A stretch of 64,000 nucleotides of DNA from JBEKHT01 sp050012135. GTDB lineage: Bacteria; Chloroflexota; Anaerolineae; Anaerolineales; RBG-16-64-43. The notes below the pieces were generated by a model. That model was given only the letters and a program-made list of their open reading frames with translations, was not told the DNA's origin and searched no databases. Each line of letters begins with the position of its first letter. Within the stretch, counting starts at the first letter, position 1. Where the stretch lies: the NCBI GenBank assembly GCA_050012135.1, contig JBEKHT010000001.1:98024-162023 (forward strand), in the 5' to 3' direction. Position numbers and translations under genes: made by a program. Positions 1 through 8,312 of this stretch are shown one piece after another.

Positions 1-84
1 CAACTGGTTGAAGGCTTCCAGGTCGCCGGCTTGAGATGCCGAGATCAGCTGTCTTTCTTTCGGGATGTCGTCGTGCCTGGCCAT
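1..84 (-). CDS. ECF-type RNA polymerase sigma factor, N-terminal 28 residues
   Basis: The minus strand opens with ATG at 84-82 and stays open to the window edge, giving 28 residues. The stretch reading LISASQAGDLEAFNQL is the classic start of region 2 of ECF sigma-70 factors, where an acidic-hydrophobic helix begins after a short basic leader. Such factors direct RNA polymerase to stress or envelope promoters. A GTG at 87-85 in the same frame is an alternative start, and no strong ribosome binding site is visible for either. The rest of the gene, with regions 2.4 and 4, lies outside the window, so the subgroup and any anti-sigma partner cannot be judged. It is divergent from the memo-like gene. 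Confidence 0.75.
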   Translation of the reverse strand, partial: MARHDDIPKERQLISASQAGDLEAFNQL

Positions 85-192
85 CACTTCATGCGCGGAT
101 CGGACCCGACCTCCCCTGGTGATGAGTGCGCGTCCGACTCAGACCCCCTCTCCGGCCAAGCATAATGCACGCCCGCCAAATCTGCGAATCGC

Positions 193-221
193 TTGGGCCG
201 CAAGATCGGTTGCAGTACAAT
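193..221 (+). promoter_or_regulatory. Sigma-70-like promoter for the memo-corC-priA operon
   Basis: TTGGGC at 193-198 and TACAAT at 216-221 are separated by exactly 17 bases. Transcription would start near 228, about 70 bases before the memo-like start codon. The -35 matches the consensus at three or four positions and the -10 at five. The rest of 85-296 holds nothing else I recognise. Confidence 0.5.
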
Positions 222-296
222 GGAGCAGGTGTTGGCGGTCTGGCTCGAACTGCTTGAAGTGGTTGCCGTTTCCTCGGCCGCCAGCCCATTCAGATC

Positions 297-1160
297 ATGG
301 ATGCTCGCCCCTCTCCAATCGCAGGGACTTGGTACCCAGGAAGCCCCGCCGCTCTCAAGGATTCCATCAACCGATTCCTCTCCGGGGCGGTCTTGGATTT
401 GCCCGCCGGGCGGATCAGGGGAGTGATCGCGCCCCATGCCGGACATCGTTACTCGGGGCAAGTAGCGGCCTATGCCTTCAACTGTCTGCGAGGGCTTCAG
501 CCGGACTTGGTTGCCGTCGTCTCTCCCATGCATCATCCCTATCAGGCCGCGCTGCTGACCACGGGCCACGAGGCCTATCGGACGCCTTTGGGGGATGTCC
601 TCGTGGATCGGAAGGCCGTCGAGGCGCTTGGGGAGGGGGTGGCCAGGCGATTGGGCCTCGAACTCTCTCCAATCCGCAACGACCCGGAGCACGCGCTGGA
701 GATTGAGCTTCCTTTCTTGCAGTGCGTCCTGGGGTCGTTCCGTCTCCTGCCGGTGATGGTCCTGGACCAGGAGACGGAAACCGCCCGAGGGCTGGGCTTG
801 GCATTGGCCGAGGTGTTGAAGGGTCGGGATGCGCTCCTGGTAGCCAGTTCGGATCTCTCCCATTACTTCCCTCAGGCCACCGCGGATGCGCTCGATGCGG
901 AGATGCTGCACCGCATTGAGGCCTTCGATCCGGAGCGGGTGATGTCGGCGGAAGAGGAGAGAGTCGGATTCGCTTGCGGTCGAGCCGCGATCGCCGCCGT
1001 GCTGTGGGCGGCGCGGGCTCTAGGTGCCGACCGAGTCCGCGTGCTCAAGCACGCGACCTCCGGAGAAGTGACGGGTGATTACGATGCGGTTGTGGGCTAT
1101 GGCGCCGCCGTGATTTGGCATTCGCGCAGCGAAGCGGCGCCCGTCCCCTCCTCGCCATGA
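297..1160 (+). CDS. MEMO1-family protein (AmmeMemoRadiSam system protein B)
   Basis: This 287-residue protein matches the MEMO1/AmmeMemoRadiSam-B family, whose fold resembles class III extradiol dioxygenases. Visible family motifs are GVIAPHAGHRYSG near residues 42-54, a metal-ligand-type His at VSPMHHPY near 76, and ASSDLSHYF near 181-189. The length is typical. In bacteria the family often occurs with an AMMECR1 protein and a radical SAM enzyme, but neither partner is in this window. The biochemical role in bacteria is not established. No clear Shine-Dalgarno precedes the ATG. Its stop overlaps the next start (ATGA at 1157-1160), so it is probably translationally coupled to the CNNM/CorC gene. 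Confidence 0.85.
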   Translation: MDARPSPIAGTWYPGSPAALKDSINRFLSGAVLDLPAGRIRGVIAPHAGHRYSGQVAAYAFNCLRGLQPDLVAVVSPMHHPYQAALLTTGHEAYRTPLGDVLVDRKAVEALGEGVARRLGLELSPIRNDPEHALEIELPFLQCVLGSFRLLPVMVLDQETETARGLGLALAEVLKGRDALLVASSDLSHYFPQATADALDAEMLHRIEAFDPERVMSAEEERVGFACGRAAIAAVLWAARALGADRVRVLKHATSGEVTGDYDAVVGYGAAVIWHSRSEAAPVPSSP

Positions 1161-2503
1161 CGCTGGCCGGATTTGATCCCCTCCAACTGATCACGCTTCT
1201 GATCCTGCTCGGCCTTAACTCCTTCTTTGTCGCAGCCGAGTACGCCTTGGTAGCGGCCCGCCCCACGCGTTTGGAGGAGCTGGCGCGCGGGGGGGACTTG
1301 GGAGCGCGCCAGGCCATCGAGCTCCTCCGGGACCGGGATCGCTTCATCGCCACCAGCCAGCTGGGGATCACGATGGCCGGGCTCGGGCTGGGATGGGTGG
1401 GGGAACCGGCCCTTTCCGGCCTGATCCAGGACCTCTTGGGGTTCTCCCCGGGCTTGGGGCAGGGGAGCACCCTGGCCCATGTCCTGTCCTCCCTGTTAGC
1501 CTTCGCAATCGTCACATATGTGGCCGTGGTGGTGAGCGAGCTTGTCCCCAAGTCCCTGACGTTGGGAAATCCCGAGCGGATTGCGGCGTGGGTCTGTCGT
1601 CCCCTGATTTGGGCAGCTGCCTTGGCGCGCCCTCTGGTCTGGCTGCTGCAACAGTCGGCCCGCGGCCTGCTGGGCTGGGTCGGTGCGACTGCGGAAGTAT
1701 CGCGGCGTCCCCCCTACAGCACGGATGAACTGAAGCTCCTGGTTGTGGCGGCGGAGCGAACCGGCGCGCTGGAAACCACGGAGCGCGAAATGCTGCACGC
1801 CGTTTTCGACTTCGGCGACCTGAGGGTGCGTGAGGTCATGGTTCCGCGGACCGAAATGGCCGCCCTCTCAGCCGAGAGCACTCTGGAGGAAATGATCCAA
1901 CTCTCCAGCCGCCATCCCTACAGCAAGTTCCCGGTCTACGAGGGCGATCTGGACCACATCCTCGGCCTCGCCCATGTCAAGGATCTGGTCGCCGCGCGGC
2001 GCAGCCCTCCGTCGACGTCGGCCGTTCGCGGTCTTTTGCGGGAGACCTTCTTTGTACCCGAGAACATGCGCGTGCAAGATCTTCTCAGGGAATTCCGAGC
2101 GCGCCGGCAACACCTGGCGATCGTGCTCGACGAGTACGGCGGGACCGCGGGGCTCGTGACCCTGGAGGACCTTCTCGAGGAGATCGTCGGCGAAGTAGCC
2201 GATGTCTTCGACAAGCGAGCCCCGGACATCAAGCGTCTGCCCGAGGGAGGCGGGCTGATTGACGGGTTGGTTTCGATTGAAGATGTTAATGACTCCTTCG
2301 GCCTGCGGCTCGCCGACCCGAACTACGATACCATCGCCGGGTACATGCTCGGCCGGTTGGGCCGCGTGGCCAAAGTGGGGGACCAGGTTGACGTGGAGGG
2401 TTATCAATTGCGGGTGGAGGCGATGGACCACCTGCGCATAGCGAGCCTCTCCCTGAGCCCCCGAAATCCAAGACCGCTGCCCTCCCCGCCGGTGAGTTCA
2501 TGA
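1157..2503 (+). CDS. CNNM/CorC-family membrane protein (hemolysin C-like)
   Basis: The protein has 448 residues when started at the ATG that overlaps the previous stop. The N-terminal half is a DUF21/CNNM membrane domain: a hydrophobic helix at residues 8-25, then further helices around 85-125 and 145-175. It is followed by a CBS-domain pair with the hallmark REVMVPRTEM near 235 and the DEYGGTAGLVTLEDLLEEIVG motif near 328-348. A C-terminal CorC_HlyC domain completes it. The family is linked to magnesium or cobalt efflux in bacteria, with ligand sensing by the CBS pair. A paralogue lies at 36246-37562. The start was chosen because the upstream alternatives would lie deep inside the memo-like gene. 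Its stop overlaps priA by ATGA. Confidence 0.9.
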   Translation: MTLAGFDPLQLITLLILLGLNSFFVAAEYALVAARPTRLEELARGGDLGARQAIELLRDRDRFIATSQLGITMAGLGLGWVGEPALSGLIQDLLGFSPGLGQGSTLAHVLSSLLAFAIVTYVAVVVSELVPKSLTLGNPERIAAWVCRPLIWAAALARPLVWLLQQSARGLLGWVGATAEVSRRPPYSTDELKLLVVAAERTGALETTEREMLHAVFDFGDLRVREVMVPRTEMAALSAESTLEEMIQLSSRHPYSKFPVYEGDLDHILGLAHVKDLVAARRSPPSTSAVRGLLRETFFVPENMRVQDLLREFRARRQHLAIVLDEYGGTAGLVTLEDLLEEIVGEVADVFDKRAPDIKRLPEGGGLIDGLVSIEDVNDSFGLRLADPNYDTIAGYMLGRLGRVAKVGDQVDVEGYQLRVEAMDHLRIASLSLSPRNPRPLPSPPVSS

Positions 2504-5001
2504 AGCGCTTTGTGGAAGTGGCCGTCAACGTTCCGACCCAGCAGGCCGTGTTCCACTATCATGTGCCTGCCGAGTGGGACACTGTCCCGGGAGCGGGGAT
2601 GCTGGTCGAGGTTCCATTTGGCTTGCTGCAACGTCAAGGGATCGTACTGGGCGAGATTCCCAGCCCGCAGGTTTCAGAGACCAAACCCCTGGTTTCACTG
2701 CTGGATCCCCAGCCGGTGCTGACCCGCCAGCAGATCCAGCTGGCGCGTTGGATGAGCGCCTACTACCGAGACCCCCTTGGGAGTTGCCTGGAGGCCATGC
2801 TTCCCCCTGGGCTTTCCAAGCATGCGGAATCGACGTACTCGCTTCGGGTTCCCTCCTTTGAGCCTGCCCGTCCCTCGGAGCGGCGCCTGATCAGCCTGCT
2901 TGGCCAAAGAGGGTCGCTCAGACACGGGCAGTTGGACCGCGCCTTCCCGCATGTGGCCTGGGAGCGTGACGCGATGAGGCTCGTGCGCAAAGGGATTCTC
3001 ATGCGGCGCCAGCTGCTGCCGCCTCCCTCCGTCCATCCCAAACAGGTCCGCACGGCGAGGCTGGCCATCCTTCCGGAACAGGCGCGGGAGCTGGCAGGCG
3101 AAATCAGAAGCCGGGCCGTGCGCCAGAGTGCGCGGGCGGCGGCCGAGCGGCGCGCCAGGGTTCTCGAGTTCTTGGCGGAAGAGAAAGGCCCCGTCGAGGC
3201 CAGCTGGGTCTACGCCCGCAGTGGCGCCCGGTTAGAGGATCTCAAGTTGCTGGCCGAATCGGGATGGGTCGATCTGGGGCAGGAGCAGGTCTGGCGCGAC
3301 CCGTTGGCCGGAAGGGAATTCGGCCCCCCACCCTTCGTGACGCTCAGCAGCGATCAGGAACGGGCGTGGCAGGAGATCCGCGTTGCACTGGCAAGGGGGG
3401 AGGGCCGCTCCTTCCTGCTTCACGGAGTCACAGGCTCTGGCAAGACCGAGATCTATCTGAAAGCGGCCTCCGAGACTCTGGCAAAGGGCCGGCAGGTCAT
3501 CGTTCTTGTCCCAGAGATCTCGCTCACGGCACAGACGATCGAACGTTTCGGCCGATGGTTCCCGGGACGAATGGGTGTGCTTCATAGCCGACTCTCGGAA
3601 GGGGAGCGGTATGACACCTGGCGCCGTGCCCGCTCCGGGACCCTGGAGATCATCCTTGGCGCGCGGAGTGCGCTCTTTGCCCCGCTGCCCGCCTTGGGCT
3701 TGATCGTGGTGGACGAGGAGCATGATGACTCCTACAAATCCAACCAACCCCCGTTTTTTCACGCGCGTCGAATGGCCCTTGAGTATGCTCAGATCGCGCA
3801 GGCCGTCTGCCTGTTGGGGTCTGCCACCCCCGACTTGACCACGTACTCTGCGGCTCGCCACGGAGCCCTAACCTACCTCCGCCTCCCCTTGCGAGTGGGA
3901 GGTCCGCAGACCTCCGCCGGCAGTGGCTCCGGTCGCGGCAGGGAGATGCCTCCGGTCGAGGTGGTCGACATGCGGCAGGAGTTGAGAGCGGGGAACCGTT
4001 CCATCTTCAGCCGGTCGCTCATTTCCGGGTTGAGGCAGTGTCTGGAAAGGAAGGAACAAGCCCTTCTTTTCCTCAATCGAAGAGGGAGCGCGAGCGCCGT
4101 GTTTTGTCGCTCCTGCGGTCAGGCACTGCGGTGCCCACGGTGTGGCATCCCCCTGACCCTGCACGGAGGTCCGGAGGACCAGAAGGAGGGCGGCGGAGCC
4201 CTCTCCCGGAGGCTGATCTGCCATCACTGCAACTACCGGCGGGAGATCCCCAAGAATTGCCCGCGCTGCCGGAGCTCAGCGTTGCGGCCCCTGGGCGTGG
4301 GGACCCAGCGCATCGAACAAGAGGTGCGCTCCGCCTTCCCTTCGGCGCGCACTCTGCGGTGGGACCGGGACACCGTTCGCCAGCCTGGCGCGCATGAGAT
4401 CCTGCTGGAGCTCTTCGCCTCCGGGCGGGCGGACGTGCTGGTGGGTACGCAGATGATTGCGAAGGGATTCGACCTGCCGCGGGTGACGCTGGTGGGGGTG
4501 ATTCTGGCGGAGGTGGGTCTCTACCTGCCGGACTATCGGGCCGCCGAGAGGAGTTTTCAAGTCCTGACCCAGGTGGCTGGCCGCGCGGGCCGAGGAGTGC
4601 GCGAGGGGCGGGCCATTTTTCAGACGTATCAGCCGGAAGCATCTGTCATCCGGGCTGCGGCGGCCCAGGACTACGAGCTTTTTGCGCGAAGCGAACTCCA
4701 GGCGCGGAAGGAGTTGTCCTACCCCCCTTCGGCCTCGCTCATCCGGTTGCTCTTTGCCGATGAGAAGGAGGAGAGAGCCTCGCGCGCATGCCGCCTGACA
4801 GCCTCCCTCCTGCGCGAAAGGATAGCACGCCAGAAGGAGAGAAACACGGATCTCGTCGGGCCAGCTCCGTGTTTCTTTGCACGCGAAGCAGGACGGTATC
4901 GCTGGCAGGTGCTCCTGCGCGGCCCCAACCCGGCTTCCGTGCTGCCTGCCACACTTCCCGCCGAGTGCCAGGTGGACGTCGACCCGGTGACACTCCTATG
5001 A
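2500..5001 (+). CDS. priA: Primosomal protein N' (replication restart helicase PriA)
   Basis: PriA is a 3'-to-5' superfamily 2 helicase that reloads the replisome at stalled forks. The 833-residue protein has an N-terminal 3'-DNA-binding domain, then Walker A (GVTGSGKTE) near residues 308-316 and a DEEH Walker B box near 405-408. Two zinc-binding clusters of the CxxC type (CRSC, CPRC, CHHC, CPRC) follow between about 536 and 595. The helicase C-lobe carries the GTQMIAKGFDLP motif. Length and order are normal. The ATG overlaps the preceding stop. A zinc-cysteine complement of eight is intact, so the gene looks functional. Confidence 0.97.
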   Translation: MKRFVEVAVNVPTQQAVFHYHVPAEWDTVPGAGMLVEVPFGLLQRQGIVLGEIPSPQVSETKPLVSLLDPQPVLTRQQIQLARWMSAYYRDPLGSCLEAMLPPGLSKHAESTYSLRVPSFEPARPSERRLISLLGQRGSLRHGQLDRAFPHVAWERDAMRLVRKGILMRRQLLPPPSVHPKQVRTARLAILPEQARELAGEIRSRAVRQSARAAAERRARVLEFLAEEKGPVEASWVYARSGARLEDLKLLAESGWVDLGQEQVWRDPLAGREFGPPPFVTLSSDQERAWQEIRVALARGEGRSFLLHGVTGSGKTEIYLKAASETLAKGRQVIVLVPEISLTAQTIERFGRWFPGRMGVLHSRLSEGERYDTWRRARSGTLEIILGARSALFAPLPALGLIVVDEEHDDSYKSNQPPFFHARRMALEYAQIAQAVCLLGSATPDLTTYSAARHGALTYLRLPLRVGGPQTSAGSGSGRGREMPPVEVVDMRQELRAGNRSIFSRSLISGLRQCLERKEQALLFLNRRGSASAVFCRSCGQALRCPRCGIPLTLHGGPEDQKEGGGALSRRLICHHCNYRREIPKNCPRCRSSALRPLGVGTQRIEQEVRSAFPSARTLRWDRDTVRQPGAHEILLELFASGRADVLVGTQMIAKGFDLPRVTLVGVILAEVGLYLPDYRAAERSFQVLTQVAGRAGRGVREGRAIFQTYQPEASVIRAAAAQDYELFARSELQARKELSYPPSASLIRLLFADEKEERASRACRLTASLLRERIARQKERNTDLVGPAPCFFAREAGRYRWQVLLRGPNPASVLPATLPAECQVDVDPVTLL

Positions 5002-5116
5002 CCCCGGGTGGAGGGGAAGGCCAGGTTCTCATGGCCCGGCGGAACGCCTTTGGGTGTTGGGGCGGTGTCGGTCGAGGAGCGGATAGGAAGGGAAAGGGCG
5101 AGCGTTGCAGGGCGCT

Positions 5117-5137
5117 CTTTTCCCCTTCCGGGAAAAG
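5117..5137 (+). terminator. Possible terminator or pause hairpin after priA
   Basis: An 8-base-pair perfect inverted repeat (CTTTTCCC at 5117-5124 and GGGAAAAG at 5130-5137) encloses a 5-base loop. There is no T-run after it, so it is not a standard intrinsic terminator. It sits between priA and the rpsB promoter. Confidence 0.3.
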
Positions 5138-5187
5138 GCCAGCGGGCCTTGGTCAGGCAGGGGAGCCGCGCGAGCGGATCGCCGGTT

Positions 5188-5216
5188 TTGACGGCCCGCG
5201 CCGCGGGTGATATACT
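5188..5216 (+). promoter_or_regulatory. Strong sigma-70 promoter of the rpsB operon
   Basis: TTGACG at 5188-5193 and TATACT at 5211-5216 are spaced by 17 bases, which is close to an ideal consensus promoter. The bases TGA directly before the -10 also give an extended -10. The predicted start is near 5223, about 143 bases upstream of rpsB. Confidence 0.8.
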
Positions 5217-5220
5217 TTCG

Positions 5221-5365
5221 GCGCTCCCGCCTACGGGCGGGAGAATTTGTGCCCCGCAAGGGGTATCTCGCACGCGGTGGACCTGACCGTGCGTACCCGG
5301 AAGCCGCCGAGCGGAGGGTAGCGGGAGGGGAGGAAGCCGCGGAGGCCAAACGCAAAGGAGAAGCC
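5221..5365 (+). promoter_or_regulatory. Structured 5' leader of rpsB mRNA
   Basis: The leader begins with two compact hairpins. The first has a perfect 8-bp stem, CTCCCGCC at 5224-5231 and GGCGGGAG at 5236-5243, capped by a TACG (UNCG-type) tetraloop. The second has a CCCC/GGGG stem at 5252-5263 capped by GCAA (GNRA-type). Both tetraloop classes are unusually stable. Autogenous regulation by S2 through the rpsB leader is known in other bacteria, so such a role is a fair inference but the fold does not match a leader I can name. The purine-rich end contains the rpsB ribosome binding site (AAAGGAG at 5354-5360). Confidence 0.5.
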
Positions 5366-6184
5366 ATGGCACTCGTGTCTCTCAAGTCGCTGCTCGAAGC
5401 CGGGGTGCACTTCGGCCATCGGACCGAGAAGTGGCACCCCAAGATGAGGCCCTATATCTTTACTGAACGCAATGGGGTCCACATCATCGACCTGCAACAA
5501 ACCGTTGCCGCCCTGACGCAGGTTCATTCGTTGGTAAGCGGCCTGGTGGCCCAAGGCGGGACGATCTTGTTCGTGGGAACGAAGCGCCAGGCGCAGGATA
5601 CCGTGGAAGAGGAAGCCACGCGGGCCAACATGCCGTATGTAATCGATCGGTGGCTGGGCGGGACCCTGACGAACTGGCGGACCATCAAGGAGCGGATTGA
5701 CGAGCTGGATCGGCTGGAGAAGATGGGAGCCTCGGGGGAGTTTGAGCGCCTGACCAAGAAGGAGGAGCTCATGCTCCGCCGGCGCATGGCGCGCCTCGGC
5801 CAGCGTTTGGGCGGGTTGCGCAAGATGGTCTCCCTGCCCTCGGCCCTTTTCGTGATCGACGTTAACCGTGAAGAGACCGCGGTCCACGAGGCGAATATCC
5901 TGGGCATCCCCGTGATTGCGCTCGTCGACACCAATTGTGATCCATCCGGCATAGACTACATTATCCCCTCCAACGACGACGCGATCCGAGCCATCCGCCT
6001 GCTGACGGCGAAGACCGCAGATGCGGTGCTGGAAGGGATCGGACTGCGGAAAGACAGGGAGCAGGTCGAGGAGGCCCCTCAGCCCGAAAGTGACGAAGCG
6101 CTGCTGGGCGAGGCGACGCTGGCGAAGATGCGCGACGAACAGGGGACGAGTGGTTCTGATGAGGAGAAGGCTGGAGGAGTATGA
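5366..6184 (+). CDS. rpsB: 30S ribosomal protein S2
   Basis: S2 binds late to the head-body junction of the 30S subunit and is needed for S1 recruitment where S1 exists. The 272-residue protein shows the family signatures: LLEAGVHFGHRTEKWHPKM near residues 8-26, GTKRQAQ near 70-76, RWLGGTLTNW near 94-103 and VALVDTNCDPSGIDYIIPSNDDA near 193-215. The start is set by an AAAGGAG site five bases upstream. An acidic, probably disordered C-terminal tail of about 40 residues extends beyond the core. The stop overlaps the tsf start (ATGA), which matches the usual rpsB-tsf arrangement. Confidence 0.98.
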   Translation: MALVSLKSLLEAGVHFGHRTEKWHPKMRPYIFTERNGVHIIDLQQTVAALTQVHSLVSGLVAQGGTILFVGTKRQAQDTVEEEATRANMPYVIDRWLGGTLTNWRTIKERIDELDRLEKMGASGEFERLTKKEELMLRRRMARLGQRLGGLRKMVSLPSALFVIDVNREETAVHEANILGIPVIALVDTNCDPSGIDYIIPSNDDAIRAIRLLTAKTADAVLEGIGLRKDREQVEEAPQPESDEALLGEATLAKMRDEQGTSGSDEEKAGGV

Positions 6185-6795
6185 GTCGGGCGATGGTGAT
6201 TCCCACGGCTCAAGTCAAGCAGTTGCGCGAGTTGACCGGCGCAGGCATTCTGGATTGTCGTACGGCGCTGGAGGAGACGGGCGGCGATGTGGACAAAGCC
6301 GTTCAGTACCTTCGCGAGAAGGGCTTGGCGGCAGCGGAGAAGCGCTTGGGACGGGAGACGCGAGAAGGTTTTATTGATCTTTACAGCCATGGGAATGGCC
6401 GCGTGGGGGTCATGGTCGAGGTGAATTGTGAGACCGACTTTGTCGCCCGGGCCGAGGAGTTTCGCCGCTTTGTTCACGAGGTCGCCCTGCAGGTTGCGGC
6501 GGCCTGCCCTCTGTATCTGGATGTGAGTCAAATCCCGTCCGAGGTTGTGGAGGTGCAACGAACTGAGGCGCGCAACCAAGCTCGCCGAGAAGGAAAGCCC
6601 GAGAAGGTCTGGGATCGCATTGTCGAGGGGCGTCTGGACAAGTTCTATCGGGAGGTGTGCCTCCTCCGTCAGCCCTATATTCGTGACGACCAGATGACCG
6701 TCGCGGATGTTCTCCGGCAGATGATCGCTTCCACCGGGGAGAATGTGGTCATCCGGCGCTTTCAGCGCTGGGAGGTGGGCCAGGAGGCTGGGTGA
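6181..6795 (+). CDS. tsf: Elongation factor Ts (short form)
   Basis: EF-Ts recycles EF-Tu by nucleotide exchange. The protein has 204 residues, so it is one of the short EF-Ts types with a single core subdomain, in contrast to the roughly 280-residue E. coli form. The N-terminal UBA-like domain carries VKQLRELTGAGILDCRTALE near residues 9-28. The core motif VNCETDFVARAEEFR follows near 81-95. The first ATG at 6181 overlaps the rpsB stop. A second ATG at 6193 lies 13 bases after a GGAGGAG site, and starting there would give MVIPTAQVK. Either start keeps the whole fold. Confidence 0.95.
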   Translation: MSRAMVIPTAQVKQLRELTGAGILDCRTALEETGGDVDKAVQYLREKGLAAAEKRLGRETREGFIDLYSHGNGRVGVMVEVNCETDFVARAEEFRRFVHEVALQVAAACPLYLDVSQIPSEVVEVQRTEARNQARREGKPEKVWDRIVEGRLDKFYREVCLLRQPYIRDDQMTVADVLRQMIASTGENVVIRRFQRWEVGQEAG

Positions 6796-6854
6796 GTCAG
6801 GGCGGGTCAACGAGAAGGTTGGCCCGCTTTTCTTGAAAGCGGGAGGAGGGGCGC

Positions 6855-7571
6855 ATGGCTCTGCAATACGAACGCATCCTTCTCAAACTGGGAGGAGAAG
6901 CTCTGGCCGGAGCGGATGGCAGCGGCATCGATCCGATGAGGGCGGAGGATCTGGCCGTTCGCATTCATGCGGTGCAGGAGTGCGGCGTACAAGTCGCGGT
7001 GGTCATCGGGGCGGGGAACCTGTGGCGCGGGGACCGCGGCCTGGCGCGCAGCATGGAGCGTGCGACCGCAGACTACATGGGCATGATTGCGACCGTTATG
7101 AACGCCCTGGCCTTGATGGACGCCCTGGAGCGAATGGGGGTCATCACGCGGGTGCAGTCTGCCATCGAGATGCGTGCGGTGGCCGAGCCCTATATTCGCC
7201 GGCGGGCGATCCGCCATTTGGAAAAAGGCCGGGTGGTCATCTTTGGAGGGGGGACCGGCAATCCCTTCTTTTCCACCGACACCGCAGCGGCTCTGCGCGC
7301 GATGGAGATTAGTGCCCGAGTGCTGATCAAGGCCACGAAAGTTGATGGGGTGTACGACGAGGACCCGCAGAAGAACCCCGCCGCCCATAAGCTCGAGAAG
7401 CTGAGCTATATCGAAGCCCTCAATCGCCGCCTGGGAGTAATGGACAGCACAGCCATTTCCCTCTGCATGGACAACAATCTCCCCATTCTGGTCCTCAATC
7501 TCTGGGAACCGGGAAGCCTCGAAAAGGCGGTCGAAGGGAAGCGGATCGGGACCATGATCGGCCCCGATTGA
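6855..7571 (+). CDS. pyrH: UMP kinase
   Basis: UMP kinase phosphorylates UMP to UDP, the first committed step from UMP to UTP and CTP. The 238-residue protein belongs to the amino acid kinase fold and shows ILLKLGGEALAG near residues 8-19, VVIGAGNLWRG near 50-60, and the conserved TDTAAALRAMEI near 139-150. A DGVYDEDP motif near 164-171 is typical of the bacterial hexameric enzyme. A GGGAGGAGG site lies 6 bases before the ATG. It sits between tsf and frr, the usual gene order. Confidence 0.97.
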   Translation: MALQYERILLKLGGEALAGADGSGIDPMRAEDLAVRIHAVQECGVQVAVVIGAGNLWRGDRGLARSMERATADYMGMIATVMNALALMDALERMGVITRVQSAIEMRAVAEPYIRRRAIRHLEKGRVVIFGGGTGNPFFSTDTAAALRAMEISARVLIKATKVDGVYDEDPQKNPAAHKLEKLSYIEALNRRLGVMDSTAISLCMDNNLPILVLNLWEPGSLEKAVEGKRIGTMIGPD

Positions 7572-7623
7572 TTCTCGGCCCCCCGCCTGTTCCCCCCTCC
7601 GCAGCTGTGTGCCCGCTCCCCCT

Positions 7624-7660
7624 TCCAAAAGGTGGCAGTTTTCGAATTGCTCCTTTTGGA
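7624..7660. repeat. 9-bp inverted repeat between pyrH and frr
   Basis: TCCAAAAGG at 7624-7632 and CCTTTTGGA at 7652-7660 are exact complements around a 19-base loop. The loop contains an A/T-rich segment and the element is followed by TTATCC, not by a T-run. It could slow transcription or act as an mRNA processing site. No promoter is evident in the rest of this 154-base gap. Confidence 0.35.
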
Positions 7661-7725
7661 TTATCCTTGGCTTCAGATAGAGCTCATTCCGGCGCGAGGA
7701 TTCGATAACCCAGGAGCGATTCCCA

Positions 7726-8283
7726 ATGGTGAAGGACGCATTGGCCGAGGCTGAGACTCGCATGAAAGGCGCGGTGAAGTCACTGGAGGAGGAACTGGCC
7801 ACCCTCAGGACGGGTCGCGCCAGTCCGGCGCTGGTCGAGCGCCTGGAGGTCGAGTACTACGGTGCGGCCACGCCTCTCATGCAGCTGGCGACCATCTCGG
7901 CGCCTGAAGCTCGATTGCTCACCATCAGGCCATTTGACCCCGGATCGCTCAAAGGCATCGAGCGCGCGATCCTGGGTTCCGAATTGGGCCTGACCCCCTC
8001 CAATGACGGCAAGATCATCCGTTTGACCATTCCCGCGCTGACCGAGGAACGACGGCATGAGTTGGTGAAGATTGTGAACCGTCGGACCGAGGAATCGCGG
8101 GTTGCCGTTCGCAACATCCGTCGAGATGTTCACAATGACCTGCGCGAGTTCGAAAAAGAGAAGCTCATGTCGGAAGATGAATTGAAGCGGGGCGAGGAAG
8201 ACCTTCAGAAGCTTACCGATCGGTACATCGGGAACCTGGATGAGATGAGCCGGCGCAAAGAGGCGGAGATCATGGAGGTCTAG
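7726..8283 (+). CDS. frr: Ribosome recycling factor
   Basis: RRF, with EF-G, splits post-termination ribosomes. The 185-residue length is standard. Visible signatures are the first helix with LRTGRASPALVERLEVEYYG near residues 27-46, the PFDPGSLKGIERAIL segment near 69-83, and NDGKIIRLTIPALTEERR near 92-109. The final three-helix bundle ends with LDEMSRRKEAEIMEV. An AGGAG site lies 8 bases before the ATG. It is followed closely by uppS. Confidence 0.97.
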   Translation: MVKDALAEAETRMKGAVKSLEEELATLRTGRASPALVERLEVEYYGAATPLMQLATISAPEARLLTIRPFDPGSLKGIERAILGSELGLTPSNDGKIIRLTIPALTEERRHELVKIVNRRTEESRVAVRNIRRDVHNDLREFEKEKLMSEDELKRGEEDLQKLTDRYIGNLDEMSRRKEAEIMEV

Positions 8284-8312
8284 TCGTCGCAGGGAAAGGG
8301 TACGAGAGGTCC

